NCBI GenBank assembly: GCA_021781575.1 | Contig: JAJXWP010000001.1 | Span: forward strand, 1 to 64,000 | Reading direction: 5' to 3' | DNA: 64,000 bases | DNA from: Pseudomonadota bacterium | Lineage (GTDB): Bacteria > Pseudomonadota > Alphaproteobacteria > Rhodospirillales > Magnetospirillaceae | Shown: positions 1 to 8,132 of the stretch, one piece after another | Numbering within the stretch: position 1 is the first letter of the stretch | How the letters are laid out: every line of letters starts with the position of its first letter | Position numbers and translations under genes: made by a program | Notes under the pieces: generated by a model | Database searches by the model: none | Told to the model about the DNA's origin: nothing | What the model saw: the letters and a program-made list of their open reading frames with translations, nothing else

Positions 1-19
1 GTGGTTGCGCAAAGACAGA

Positions 20-40
20 TAGCGCCGGCGTCCCCGCCGG
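20..40. repeat. Half-copy of a GC-rich palindromic repeat
   Basis: The stretch starts with TAGCGCCGGC, has a TCC core and ends in GCCGG. It resembles the first arm of the long palindrome between trpF and trpB at 45459-45514. The 3' arm looks degenerate (GCCGGGCGG follows). It lies upstream of the universal stress gene in a 203-base stretch with no convincing gene. A dispersed intergenic repeat is likely; the family is inferred from two copies only. Confidence 0.35.
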
Positions 41-203
41 GCGGAAGAAGACCCTCGCGCATCGGCTGCGACGCTGGTGTTACCGGATTCGAATGCGATT
101 CGTCCGCATTGCGAACCGCTGACGAACTCCCTTCCGCCGGCGGAAATTTGCCTCTAATCTATTCCGGTACGACAAGGCCTTTATTCGGGGAAGTGGGGCG
201 ATC

Positions 204-1007
204 ATGAAGGAATTTCTGGTCCATTTGGATGGCGGCGAACGCACCGAGCTACGACTGCAGATGGCGGTCGACCTGGCCAAACGCTTCGACGCCCGGATCA
301 CCGGCCTGTTCGCCCAGTCCGAAAGCAACGCCCCCAGCATGGTGGCCAGGCGGGCCAGCACCATCTTGAATGCGGCGGCGGAACGGTGTTCCACCCAGTT
401 TCACAAGGCGGTGGCCGAAGCGGGCGTGCGCGGCCAGTGGATGCGCCTCAGCCATGGCGACCCCGGCTTCGTCGTCGCCGAGACAGCCTTTTGTGCACGC
501 TATGCCGACATGGCGATTCTCGGCCAATGGGAGTCGGAGACCTCCCGCGTGCCGGAAGACCTCGTGGAAGAGGTAATCCTGCAAGGTGGCCGCCCGGTCC
601 TGGTCGTTCCCTATGCCAGCGAAGCGCCGAGCCTGGGCAACTCGATCACCATCGCCTGGAATGCCAGCCGCGAGGCAACCCGCGCCGTTCACGATGCACT
701 GCCATTCCTCCAGCAGGCCCGCGAGGTCACCGTGCTGGCGGTGCGCGAGCCGGATGCGCCGGCGCCCGCCGCCGATCTGCCGCAGGTCAACATCGTTGAA
801 CACCTGGCCGCCCATGGTGTCCGGGCCAAGGTGGAGCGGCTGGTGGATGAGGAAATCGGCGTAATGGACGTCCTTCTGTCGCGAGCCTTCGATCTCGGCT
901 CGGACCTGCTGGTGATGGGCGCCCACAGCGGCTCGGGCCTGCGGCGGGGCTCGGGCACCCGCTTCATCCTGCACCACATGACCCTGCCGGTGTTGATGTC
1001 GAACTGA
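204..1007 (+). CDS. Universal stress protein, tandem UspA domains
   Basis: 267 residues. It reads as two consecutive UspA folds, roughly residues 1-140 and 148-267, each opening with a beta strand followed by an Asp- or Asn-containing turn. The second half ends in the usual nucleotide-loop region (VMGAHSGSG then GSGTRFIL before the final PVL strand), although the spacing differs from the classic G-x2-G-x9-G(S/T) ATP loop. UspA-family proteins are cytosolic stress and energy-status proteins. It is a single gene, convergent with the potassium channel gene and separated from it by a hairpin. The family is clear; the precise role and ligand are not visible. Confidence 0.88.
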   Translation: MKEFLVHLDGGERTELRLQMAVDLAKRFDARITGLFAQSESNAPSMVARRASTILNAAAERCSTQFHKAVAEAGVRGQWMRLSHGDPGFVVAETAFCARYADMAILGQWESETSRVPEDLVEEVILQGGRPVLVVPYASEAPSLGNSITIAWNASREATRAVHDALPFLQQAREVTVLAVREPDAPAPAADLPQVNIVEHLAAHGVRAKVERLVDEEIGVMDVLLSRAFDLGSDLLVMGAHSGSGLRRGSGTRFILHHMTLPVLMSN

Positions 1008-1021
1008 ACCCGGGCGGCGCT

Positions 1022-1040
1022 CGCACCTTGTCAAGGTGCG
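1022..1040. terminator. Hairpin between convergent genes
   Basis: An 8-bp perfect stem (CGCACCTT / AAGGTGCG) with a 3-base loop lies in the 48-base gap between the stops of the convergent stress-protein and channel genes. There is no T-run on either strand, so terminator function is inferred from position. Confidence 0.4.
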
Positions 1041-1055
1041 GTTGCCGCAGGCCGC

Positions 1056-2222
1056 TCAGAGGAGAGAATCGACCATCTCGGCTTGAGCGTTCAGCCGCCG
1101 TCTGGCGGTCTGTTCGATCATGTCGCCGATCTGTGGACTGCCGGCGATGAACCGGCGGAAATCCTTCACGTCGAGGACCAGCAGCTGGCATCGGCTGCGC
1201 GCCGTGACGGTGGCGGTGCGCGGGCTGTCGTGCAGCAAGGCGATTTCGCCAAAAAAATCGCCCTCCCCCAGCACCGCCGGCTCGCGCCCGCCGAAATCCG
1301 CCTCGGCCAGGCCGGTGACGACAAAATACATGCGGTCGCCAAGGTCCCCGGCGCGGATCAGCACATCCCCCGATTGTGCCACATGGTAGCGCAGCAGGGC
1401 CGATATGCTGGCAATCTGCTGAGCGTCGAGGCCGGAAAAGAACGGCACCTTGGCCACCATATGCCAGGTCTGCAGGAAGTCGCGACGCTTCAGTTCCTCG
1501 GCGAAACCGGTGGCCAGGATCGAGGCCGGCAGGGCGAACATGGCAATGCCGAACACCGCCACCAGGCCGCCCAGCAGCTTCCCCAAGCCGGTGATCGGTA
1601 CCGCATCGCCGTAGCCCACCGTCGTCAGAGTCGCCACGCTCCACCACATGGTGTCCGGAATGCTGGTGAAATGCGGATTGCGATGGCGCTCGACCAGATA
1701 AAGCATGGTGGCGCTGCACAGCATGAGCAGTGCCAGGATGAAGGCGGCCGACTGCAGCGGCCGGAATTCGCGGCGAACCACCGATCCCAAGGTTTCCAGG
1801 GCGGGTGAATAGCGGGCCAGCTTGAGGAAACGGACTACCGCCAGCACCGTATCGAGATCGGCCGGCGCCGGGAGCGCCAGCTCGACGAAGTAGGGCACCA
1901 CGGCTACTACGTCGATCACCCCGTAGGGGCTGCCGAGGTACCGCCGCAAGGCAGACCATCGGCCGGTGCCGGACCGACGGCTCAGCACGGCATCCGCCGC
2001 CTGCAACACCAGGTCGAGGGTCAGCGCCAGCTGCGCCGCCGCCTCCAGGGCGTTCGCCGCAATGCCCTTGGGCCACGCCAATCCGTCGATCGTCCGTGAG
2101 ATGCCGACCCCAGTGGCCAGCAGCACGCAGCCGGCGACGATCAGCCGATAGACCATGGCCAGCCTGGTCGGAAACGGCCCGACATCGACCACACGGCTGA
2201 CGAACACGCGCAGAGACGGCAT
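1056..2222 (-). CDS. Potassium channel with cyclic-nucleotide-binding domain
   Basis: About 388 residues from the ATG at 2222; an in-frame TTG at 2261 would add 13. Helical segments lie in the first half, with a weakly charged S4-like stretch (R, K, R spaced in VVRFLKLARYS). They are followed by a pore with the potassium filter TVGYGD (about residues 201-206) and a long S6 helix. The C-terminal third is a cyclic-nucleotide-binding domain with the phosphate-cassette pattern GEGDFFGEIALL then PRTATVTA. The architecture matches bacterial six-helix cyclic-nucleotide-gated channels such as MlotiK1. Expected role: ligand-regulated K+ flux across the inner membrane. It is monocistronic. Confidence 0.9.
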   Translation of the reverse strand: MPSLRVFVSRVVDVGPFPTRLAMVYRLIVAGCVLLATGVGISRTIDGLAWPKGIAANALEAAAQLALTLDLVLQAADAVLSRRSGTGRWSALRRYLGSPYGVIDVVAVVPYFVELALPAPADLDTVLAVVRFLKLARYSPALETLGSVVRREFRPLQSAAFILALLMLCSATMLYLVERHRNPHFTSIPDTMWWSVATLTTVGYGDAVPITGLGKLLGGLVAVFGIAMFALPASILATGFAEELKRRDFLQTWHMVAKVPFFSGLDAQQIASISALLRYHVAQSGDVLIRAGDLGDRMYFVVTGLAEADFGGREPAVLGEGDFFGEIALLHDSPRTATVTARSRCQLLVLDVKDFRRFIAGSPQIGDMIEQTARRRLNAQAEMVDSLL

Positions 2223-2388
2223 GACAGATCTATGTCGAAAGGGTTGAGCGATCGACGGCAACCTTACCGCGAACCGGCTAATCCCGCCAGCCCGGCGGCT
2301 CTCGAAAGAGTGGCGTCCGCCACCGAAGGGGTGTTGGCGGCGCCCCTGCCGAAAACGGCATCATGGCGACAAAGAAGGGCTTTCACCG

Positions 2389-2781
2389 ATGTCGCATCGC
2401 TTGCACCGTCTGGCCTTGGTCATCACCATCGCCGCCTTGGCCGCCGGAACAGCCGCCGCGGCCGAGATTCACGAATTCAACGACCAGGAATTCCAGATCG
2501 CCCGCCAAACCGGGCAGCGCATGCTGGTGGTGGTCCGGTCGCCGTGGAGCCCAACCAATCAGGAGTTGGAGGACACCCTCTACCGGCTGGCCGAGGATCC
2601 CAGCTATACGGATGTCACGGTGTTCGAGTTGGACTACGACCGCCGCAAGGATGTGCTGCGCCGCCTGCATCTGTCGCATGACAGGATGGTCGTCGCCTAT
2701 CGGGGTTCGCTGGAACGGGGCCGGGTGAGCGGCCTGATCGACGAGATGCAGTTGCGGCGCCTGATGGACGCGACGCGCTAA
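2389..2781 (+). CDS. Exported thioredoxin-fold protein lacking active-site cysteines
   Basis: 130 residues with a cleavable-looking signal peptide (about residues 1-25, ending AAAA). The body follows a thioredoxin pattern: a beta strand MLVVVRSP, then the position of the WCGPC motif. Here it reads W53-S-P-T-N57, so both redox cysteines are replaced and the mature protein has no cysteine at all. A later strand-helix section (VTVFELDYD, then HLSHDRMVVAYRG) fits the rest of the fold. It is probably periplasmic and not a disulfide oxidoreductase; a binding or chaperone role is a guess. Its stop codon overlaps that of polA on the other strand. Confidence 0.7.
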   Translation: MSHRLHRLALVITIAALAAGTAAAAEIHEFNDQEFQIARQTGQRMLVVVRSPWSPTNQELEDTLYRLAEDPSYTDVTVFELDYDRRKDVLRRLHLSHDRMVVAYRGSLERGRVSGLIDEMQLRRLMDATR

Positions 2782-5564
2782 TGCGCTTCCGCCCAGTTGG
2801 CGGCGGTACCGATATCGACGACCAGCGGTACCGTCAGTGCAGCCGCGCCTTCCATTACCCTTTTCACCACCGCCATGGTCGGTTCCACCTCGGCTTCCGG
2901 CACCTCGAACACCAATTCGTCGTGCACCTGCAGCAGCATGCGGGCTGACAGCCGCTCGGCCGTCAGCGCTGCCGGCAGCCGCACCATGGCACGCTTGATA
3001 ATGTCGGCGGCACCGCCCTGGATGGGTGCGTTGATCGCTGCCCGCTCGGCAAAGCTGCGCACCGCAGGATTCCTGTCCTGAATCCCCTGGACGAAACATT
3101 TGCGGCCGAACAGGGTCTGCACCCAGCCCTGCTTCTTCGCCAGTTCCCGGGTGGCGTCCATATAGGCGCGGATTTCCGGATAGCGGGCGAAATAGGCCTC
3201 GATGTATTGCCGCGCCTCGCCATTCGAGATGCCCAGCTGCTGGGCCAGGCCGAACGGGCTGATGCCGTAGATGATGCCGAAGTTGATCGCCTTGGCCTTT
3301 CGCCGCACCTGCGGATCCATGCCCTCCACCGGCACTCCAAACACTTGGGAAGCGGTAATGGCGTGAATGTCTGCGCCATCGGCGAACGCCTGCTTCAGAC
3401 CTTCGATGCCGGCCACATGGGCGACCAGCCGCAGCTCGATCTGGGAATAGTCGGCCGACAGCAGCAGATGGCCCGGCTCGGCGATGAAGGCCCGGCGGAT
3501 GCGCCGCCCTTCCTCGGTACGGACCGGAATGTTCTGCAGGTTAGGGTCGGAGGAAGCCAGCCGGCCGGTGCTGGTGGCGGCCATCGCATAGCTGGTGTGG
3601 ACCCGCCCGGTGGCGGGATTGATCTGCTCGACCAAGGCGTCGGCATAGGTGCTTTTCAGCTTGGCGATCTGCCGCCAATCCAGGACCCGCTGGGGTAGCG
3701 GATGGAGCGGAGCCAGGGCCTCCAGCACCTCGGCACCGGTGGCGTAGGCCCCGGTCTTGGCGCTTTTCTTGCCGCCGGGCAGGCCCAGTTTGTCGAACAG
3801 GACCTCCCCCAACTGTTTGGGCGAGCCGACGTTGAATTCCACCCCGGCCAAGCGGCAGATCTCTGCCTCGCAATCGGTCATACGCCGGCCGAACTCCACT
3901 GACATGCGCTGCAGCTCGGCCTTGTCGACCTTGATCCCGGCCCGTTCCATGGCGGCCAATACCGGAACCAGCGGCCGCTCCATGGTTTCGTATACGCCGA
4001 CCATATGCTCGGCAAGGAGCCGCGGCTTCAGCACCCGGTGCAGCCGCAGCGTCACGTCGGCGTCCTCGGCGGCGTAGTCCCGGGCCTTGTCCAGCGGCAC
4101 CCGGTCGAAGGTGATCTGCCCCTTGCCGGTGCCACAGACCTCGGCATAGGTGATGGTCTTGTGGCCCAGGTGAAGACTGGCCAGTTCGTCCATGCCATGA
4201 CCATGGGCGGCGCCGTCCAGCACGTAGGACAGCAGCATGGTGTCGTCGACGGGATTGACGGCGATGCCGCAGACCGACAGTACCTGCAAATCGAACTTGA
4301 TGTTATGGCCGATCTTCAGAACCGCCGGATCCTCCAGCAGCGGCTTCAGCCGGGCCAAGGCCTCGGCCTTGGGAATCAGCGCCGGGCCCGCCGCCGCCTG
4401 GTCACCGGCCAGGTCGAGGGTACCCTGCGGCCCGCCGGGGTTGTGCACCAGCGGAATGTAGCAGGCGCGGCCCGGCTCAACCGACAGGTTGACGCCGACC
4501 AACTCGCAGCGGAGCGGATCGAGCGAATTGGTCTCGGTGTCGACCGCCAGGATGCCCGCCCGGAAGGCTTCGGCGATCCAGCGGTCGAGCACCGTCAGGT
4601 CGAGGACCAGCTCGTAGTCCGCTTTCGCCGGCAGCGGTACCGGGACCGCCGGCCGCGGGCCTGCCGCGGACTGGCCGGCCCCCGCTGGGGCGGTGCCCAG
4701 CTTGGCTTCCAGCCGGCTGCGAATACTGCGGAAGCCCTGCAGGTCGAGGAAGGCGAGCAGCGTATCCCGGTCGGGGTCGCGAAGACCGAAACCCTCGATC
4801 GCTTCTGGCACCGGAACATCGTCCTTGAGCAACACCAGCTGCTTGGAAATGCGAGCGTCCTCGGCATGGGCGAGCAGCGCCTCGCGGCGCTTCGGCTGCT
4901 TGATCTCGGCGGCTCGGGCGAGCAGACTCTCCAGGTCGCCGAACGCGTCGATGAGCTGGGCCGCCGTCTTCACGCCGATGCCCGGCACTCCGGGGACGTT
5001 GTCGGTGGGATCGCCGGCCAGGGCCTGCACGTCCGCCACCTTGCCCGGCACCACCGAAAACTTCTCGAACACCTCGGCCGGGCCGATGACCCGGCTTTTC
5101 AGCGGGTCGAACATTTCGACGCCTTCACCCACCAGTTGCATCAGGTCCTTGTCCGAGGACACGATGGTCACCCGGGCCCCCTGCGCCACCGCCCGACGGG
5201 CATAGGTGGCGATCAGGTCGTCGGCCTCGAAGCCGGCCAGTTCGACACAAGGCAGATTGAAGGCCCGGACGGCGTCGCGGATCAGGGCGAACTGCGGCAC
5301 CAGTTCGGGCGGCGGGTCGGGCCGGTGGGCCTTGTAGTCGGGATAGATGCGGCTGCGGAAGGTATCGCGGCCGGCGTCGAAGATTACCGCCAGATGGTCG
5401 GCATCGGTCTCGGTCAAGAGCTTCATCAACATATTGGTGAAGCCGAAGACGGCGTTGACCGGTACCCCATCGGGGCGCGTCATCGGCGGCAGGGCGTGGA
5501 AGGCGCGAAAGATGAACCCCGAGCCGTCCACCAGGTAGATGTGCCGCAACGGTGCTTGAGCCAT
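2778..5564 (-). CDS. polA: DNA polymerase I
   Basis: 928 residues with all three domains. The N-terminal 5' nuclease spans about 1-290 and includes FEADDLIAT and SSDKDLMQL. A proofreading 3'-5' exonuclease follows, with its acidic residues intact (VDTET, the GHNIKFD motif, and a Y-x3-D motif in YAAEDADV). The C-terminal polymerase carries DYSQIELR (motif A), KAKAINFGIIYG (motif B) and QVHDELVFE (motif C). It fills gaps in lagging-strand synthesis and repair. The length is normal for alphaproteobacteria. Gene ends converge with the thioredoxin-like gene by 4 bases. Confidence 0.98.
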   Translation of the reverse strand: MAQAPLRHIYLVDGSGFIFRAFHALPPMTRPDGVPVNAVFGFTNMLMKLLTETDADHLAVIFDAGRDTFRSRIYPDYKAHRPDPPPELVPQFALIRDAVRAFNLPCVELAGFEADDLIATYARRAVAQGARVTIVSSDKDLMQLVGEGVEMFDPLKSRVIGPAEVFEKFSVVPGKVADVQALAGDPTDNVPGVPGIGVKTAAQLIDAFGDLESLLARAAEIKQPKRREALLAHAEDARISKQLVLLKDDVPVPEAIEGFGLRDPDRDTLLAFLDLQGFRSIRSRLEAKLGTAPAGAGQSAAGPRPAVPVPLPAKADYELVLDLTVLDRWIAEAFRAGILAVDTETNSLDPLRCELVGVNLSVEPGRACYIPLVHNPGGPQGTLDLAGDQAAAGPALIPKAEALARLKPLLEDPAVLKIGHNIKFDLQVLSVCGIAVNPVDDTMLLSYVLDGAAHGHGMDELASLHLGHKTITYAEVCGTGKGQITFDRVPLDKARDYAAEDADVTLRLHRVLKPRLLAEHMVGVYETMERPLVPVLAAMERAGIKVDKAELQRMSVEFGRRMTDCEAEICRLAGVEFNVGSPKQLGEVLFDKLGLPGGKKSAKTGAYATGAEVLEALAPLHPLPQRVLDWRQIAKLKSTYADALVEQINPATGRVHTSYAMAATSTGRLASSDPNLQNIPVRTEEGRRIRRAFIAEPGHLLLSADYSQIELRLVAHVAGIEGLKQAFADGADIHAITASQVFGVPVEGMDPQVRRKAKAINFGIIYGISPFGLAQQLGISNGEARQYIEAYFARYPEIRAYMDATRELAKKQGWVQTLFGRKCFVQGIQDRNPAVRSFAERAAINAPIQGGAADIIKRAMVRLPAALTAERLSARMLLQVHDELVFEVPEAEVEPTMAVVKRVMEGAAALTVPLVVDIGTAANWAEAH

Positions 5565-5620
5565 GCCGACGGTACTCCGGCAGACGCGTGAGGAAGCCTC
5601 AGCGCCTGCCCATCATATAT

Positions 5621-5800
5621 TCAGTGACCCTGCTCGGCGCTGGCGCCGGCGGCAAGGACGAAGGTGCGGCTGCAGTAGGGGCAGACCACTTCTCGTTCGC
5701 CCGCCTTGAAGGTCAGATAGACTTTCGGGTGACCGGTGGCCGGGGCGTTGCCTTCGCAGGCGACCGTGGCGCTGTTCACCGTGACGATTTCCTTGGCCAT
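5621..5800 (-). CDS. CHCC-type zinc-finger protein
   Basis: 59 residues. The ATG at 5800 is preferred over an upstream in-frame start (5848) because GAGGATC lies just before it. Likely zinc ligands are C15, H24, C40 and C43, within the pattern CEG...GHP...CPYC. This matches the small zf-CHCC family, which is widespread in alphaproteobacteria and homologous to the C-terminus of mitochondrial complex I subunit NDUFS6. A role in respiratory complex I biogenesis is suggested by the family only. It sits alone, divergent from the ABC ATPase gene. Confidence 0.85.
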   Translation of the reverse strand: MAKEIVTVNSATVACEGNAPATGHPKVYLTFKAGEREVVCPYCSRTFVLAAGASAEQGH

Positions 5801-5966
5801 GTTGATCCTCGCTCGATATGCGACAGTGGTCGGCGGTGCCTCACCCATCCCCCCTGCCGGCCATGCCGGCAGAGTTTACGGGTTGCGCGCCAAACGCTTG
5901 GCATTGACCCGTCGGCCCGGCGGATGATACCCATTGCGGCTGACCAATCAATTCCCTTCTGACCGG

Positions 5967-6956
5967 ATGATAACCGCCATAGCCGAGCGGCCGTTGAGTT
6001 CCTCCCTGGCGCCCGCCGTCGACATCGAAGGCCTCACCAAGATCTATCCGGCGCGTGGCGGACAGCCGGCCAAACGAGCCTTGGACGAGGTCACCCTGTC
6101 CATTCCGCGCGGTGCTTTCTTTGGACTGCTTGGTCCCAACGGTGCCGGCAAATCGACGCTGATCAACATCCTGGCCGGCCTGGTGGTGAAAACGTCAGGC
6201 ACGGCGCGGGTGTGGGGTTACGACATCGTCTCGGCGGAACGGGACGCCCGCTCCTCGATCGGCGTGGTACCGCAGGAACTCAACCTCGACCCGTTCTTCA
6301 CACCGCGCGAACTGCTGGAAGTGCAGGCCGGCCTGTACGGCGTCCCCAAGGCCGAGCGCCGCACCGACGAAATTCTGGCGGCCCTGGGCTTGACCGACAA
6401 GGCGCATGCCTACGCCCGCACCCTGTCGGGGGGCATGCGCCGCCGCCTGTTGGTGGCAAAGGCGATGGTACACAATCCGCCGGTGCTGGTGCTGGATGAG
6501 CCGACGGCCGGCGTCGATATCGAGTTGCGCCGGCAGCTCTGGGCTTATGTCAAGGAGTTGAACCGCCGTGGCACCACCGTGTTGCTGACCACCCACTATC
6601 TGGAAGAAGCTGAAGCGCTGTGCGACCGTATTGCCATCATCGATCATGGCAAGCTGGTCGCCCATGACCACACACGGGCGCTGCTGCGCCGCCTGGACAG
6701 CAAGGTGCTGACGGTGACTACCGACCGCGATCTTGCCGCGGCACCGCCCGAACTGGCCGAATTCGCGCCGGAACTGAAAGACCGGCGCCTGCTGACCTTC
6801 CGCTACAAGCCCAGCCGCACCAGCGTCGGGACTATCCTGGCCGGGCTGCAGGCCGCCGGCCTGGGGGTGGCGGATCTGTCGACCGAAGAAGCCGACCTCG
6901 AGGACATCTTCCTGCAACTGACCCGGCGCCCGTCCAACGAAACGCCCGCCCGATGA
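5967..6956 (+). CDS. ABC-2 type transporter ATP-binding protein
   Basis: 329 residues from the ATG at 5967; a TTG at 5934 is possible but weaker. It is a single nucleotide-binding domain: Walker A GPNGAGKST (about 56-64), signature LSGGM (from 153) and Walker B ending in D177-E178, followed by an H-loop region (LLTTHYLEEAEAL). The C-terminal ~90 residues are the extra domain seen in drug/polysaccharide exporters of the ABC-2 (DrrA/CcmA-like) class. No membrane partner gene is adjacent. Instead the gene overlaps the lipoprotein hydrolase by ATGA, implying co-translation. The substrate is unknown. Confidence 0.9.
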   Translation: MITAIAERPLSSSLAPAVDIEGLTKIYPARGGQPAKRALDEVTLSIPRGAFFGLLGPNGAGKSTLINILAGLVVKTSGTARVWGYDIVSAERDARSSIGVVPQELNLDPFFTPRELLEVQAGLYGVPKAERRTDEILAALGLTDKAHAYARTLSGGMRRRLLVAKAMVHNPPVLVLDEPTAGVDIELRRQLWAYVKELNRRGTTVLLTTHYLEEAEALCDRIAIIDHGKLVAHDHTRALLRRLDSKVLTVTTDRDLAAAPPELAEFAPELKDRRLLTFRYKPSRTSVGTILAGLQAAGLGVADLSTEEADLEDIFLQLTRRPSNETPAR

Positions 6957-8005
6957 AAATTCCAGGTATCCTGGTCGTCATGCTTTCCCTGTTCACCGTG
7001 GCCTGCGCGCCCATCATAAAATCCGCCGGCCCGCCGGTGGCCGATCCATCCCTGACCGCGGACGCGATTGTGACCGCCGATGACCAGCGACTGCCGCTGC
7101 GTTCCTGGCTACCCAAGGGTGAGACCCGGGCGGTGGTGCTGGCAGTGCACGGCTTCAACGACTATAGCAATGCCTTCGACGAGCCCGGAAAGTTCCTCGC
7201 CGCCCGAGGTATCGCCGTCTATGCCTTCGACCTCAGAGGCTTCGGCAAGGCGCCCAACCGCGGCTATTGGGCGGGTGAGCTGGCGATGACCGGCGACCTG
7301 GCCACCGCCGCCCGGCTGGTGGCCGCGCGTAATCCGGGAAAACCGCTGTACCTCCTGGGCGAAAGCATGGGCGGCGCCCTGGTCATGGTGACCATGACCC
7401 GCCCCGGGGCTCCCAAGGTGCAAGGCGTGATTCTGTCGGCGCCGGCGGTGTGGAGCCGCGACACCATGAACATATTCGAGCGCGGCGCCTTGTGGTTCAC
7501 CTCGCATACCATGCCCTGGCTCACCCTCACCGGCCGCGGCCTGCACATCACCCCTTCCGACAACATCGAGATGCTGCGCCGCCTGAGCGAGGATCCGCTG
7601 GTGATCAAGGAAACCCGCGTCGATACCATCCACGGCCTGTGCGACCTGATGGACGACGCCGCGGCTGCGGCGCCTGCGCTGCACCTGCCGGCGCTGGTGC
7701 TGTACGGCGAAAAGGATGAGATCGTGCCGGCCGAACCGACCTACCGAATGATGCGGCAGCTGCCCGAAAGTCCACAACCCCAGGTCAAGGCGGTCTACCG
7801 CAACGGCTACCATATGCTGCTGCGCGACCTGGAAGCCAAGGTGGTGCTGGGCGACATCGCCTCGTGGATCGAGGATCCCGGCGCCCCCCTGCCGTCGGGC
7901 GCGGATAGGCGGGCGGCGGAAGTGCTGGCTGGCGGAAAGCGTGAAATACCGCCCGAGCAGGCACCGTTGCGCGCCTTCCGCCCAGGGGCCGGCGAAGACG
8001 AGTGA
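6953..8005 (+). CDS. Lipoprotein alpha/beta hydrolase (monoacylglycerol lipase-like)
   Basis: 350 residues. The N-terminus is a lipoprotein signal with a lipobox-like VAC ending at Cys18, so the protein is probably membrane-anchored and faces the periplasm. The hydrolase fold shows the oxyanion region HGFNDYS, the nucleophile elbow GESMGG (Ser138), an acid in GEKDEIVP and a catalytic His in NGYHMLLRD. This is the serine hydrolase_4/lysophospholipase group. Its start overlaps the stop of the ABC ATPase gene, so the two probably work in one envelope or lipid process. The substrate cannot be read from sequence. Confidence 0.88.
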   Translation: MKIPGILVVMLSLFTVACAPIIKSAGPPVADPSLTADAIVTADDQRLPLRSWLPKGETRAVVLAVHGFNDYSNAFDEPGKFLAARGIAVYAFDLRGFGKAPNRGYWAGELAMTGDLATAARLVAARNPGKPLYLLGESMGGALVMVTMTRPGAPKVQGVILSAPAVWSRDTMNIFERGALWFTSHTMPWLTLTGRGLHITPSDNIEMLRRLSEDPLVIKETRVDTIHGLCDLMDDAAAAAPALHLPALVLYGEKDEIVPAEPTYRMMRQLPESPQPQVKAVYRNGYHMLLRDLEAKVVLGDIASWIEDPGAPLPSGADRRAAEVLAGGKREIPPEQAPLRAFRPGAGEDE

Positions 8006-8021
8006 CGCACCTTTCTCCTCT

Positions 8022-8040
8022 TTCGGGCTTTGCGCCCGAA
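8022..8040. terminator. Hairpin downstream of the hydrolase gene
   Basis: TTCGGGC and GCCCGAA form a 7-bp stem with a 5-base loop, 17 bases after the hydrolase stop. There is no T-run. It could be a weak terminator or processing signal; a second imperfect inverted repeat (8066-8096) follows. Confidence 0.3.
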
Positions 8041-8132
8041 GGCCGAGGACCCATTTGAACCCCGGGGTTGCCATCGGAATGCGCCCCACGGCAACCTCAC
8101 TTTCGCCACAAACACCCGGCAATAGCTGACCG

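Noticed and set aside
1-203. 68-codon frame at the left end
   Set aside because: No domain, overlaps a repeat and the stress gene start; composition is not gene-like.
1056-2222. Channel plus stress protein as a cyclic-nucleotide signalling module
   Set aside because: They are convergent separate genes, and no cyclase or phosphodiesterase lies in the window.
4005-5591. 528-codon open frame opposite polA
   Set aside because: Shadow frame of GC-rich coding DNA; low-complexity, Gly/Arg/Gln-rich translation with no recognisable domain.
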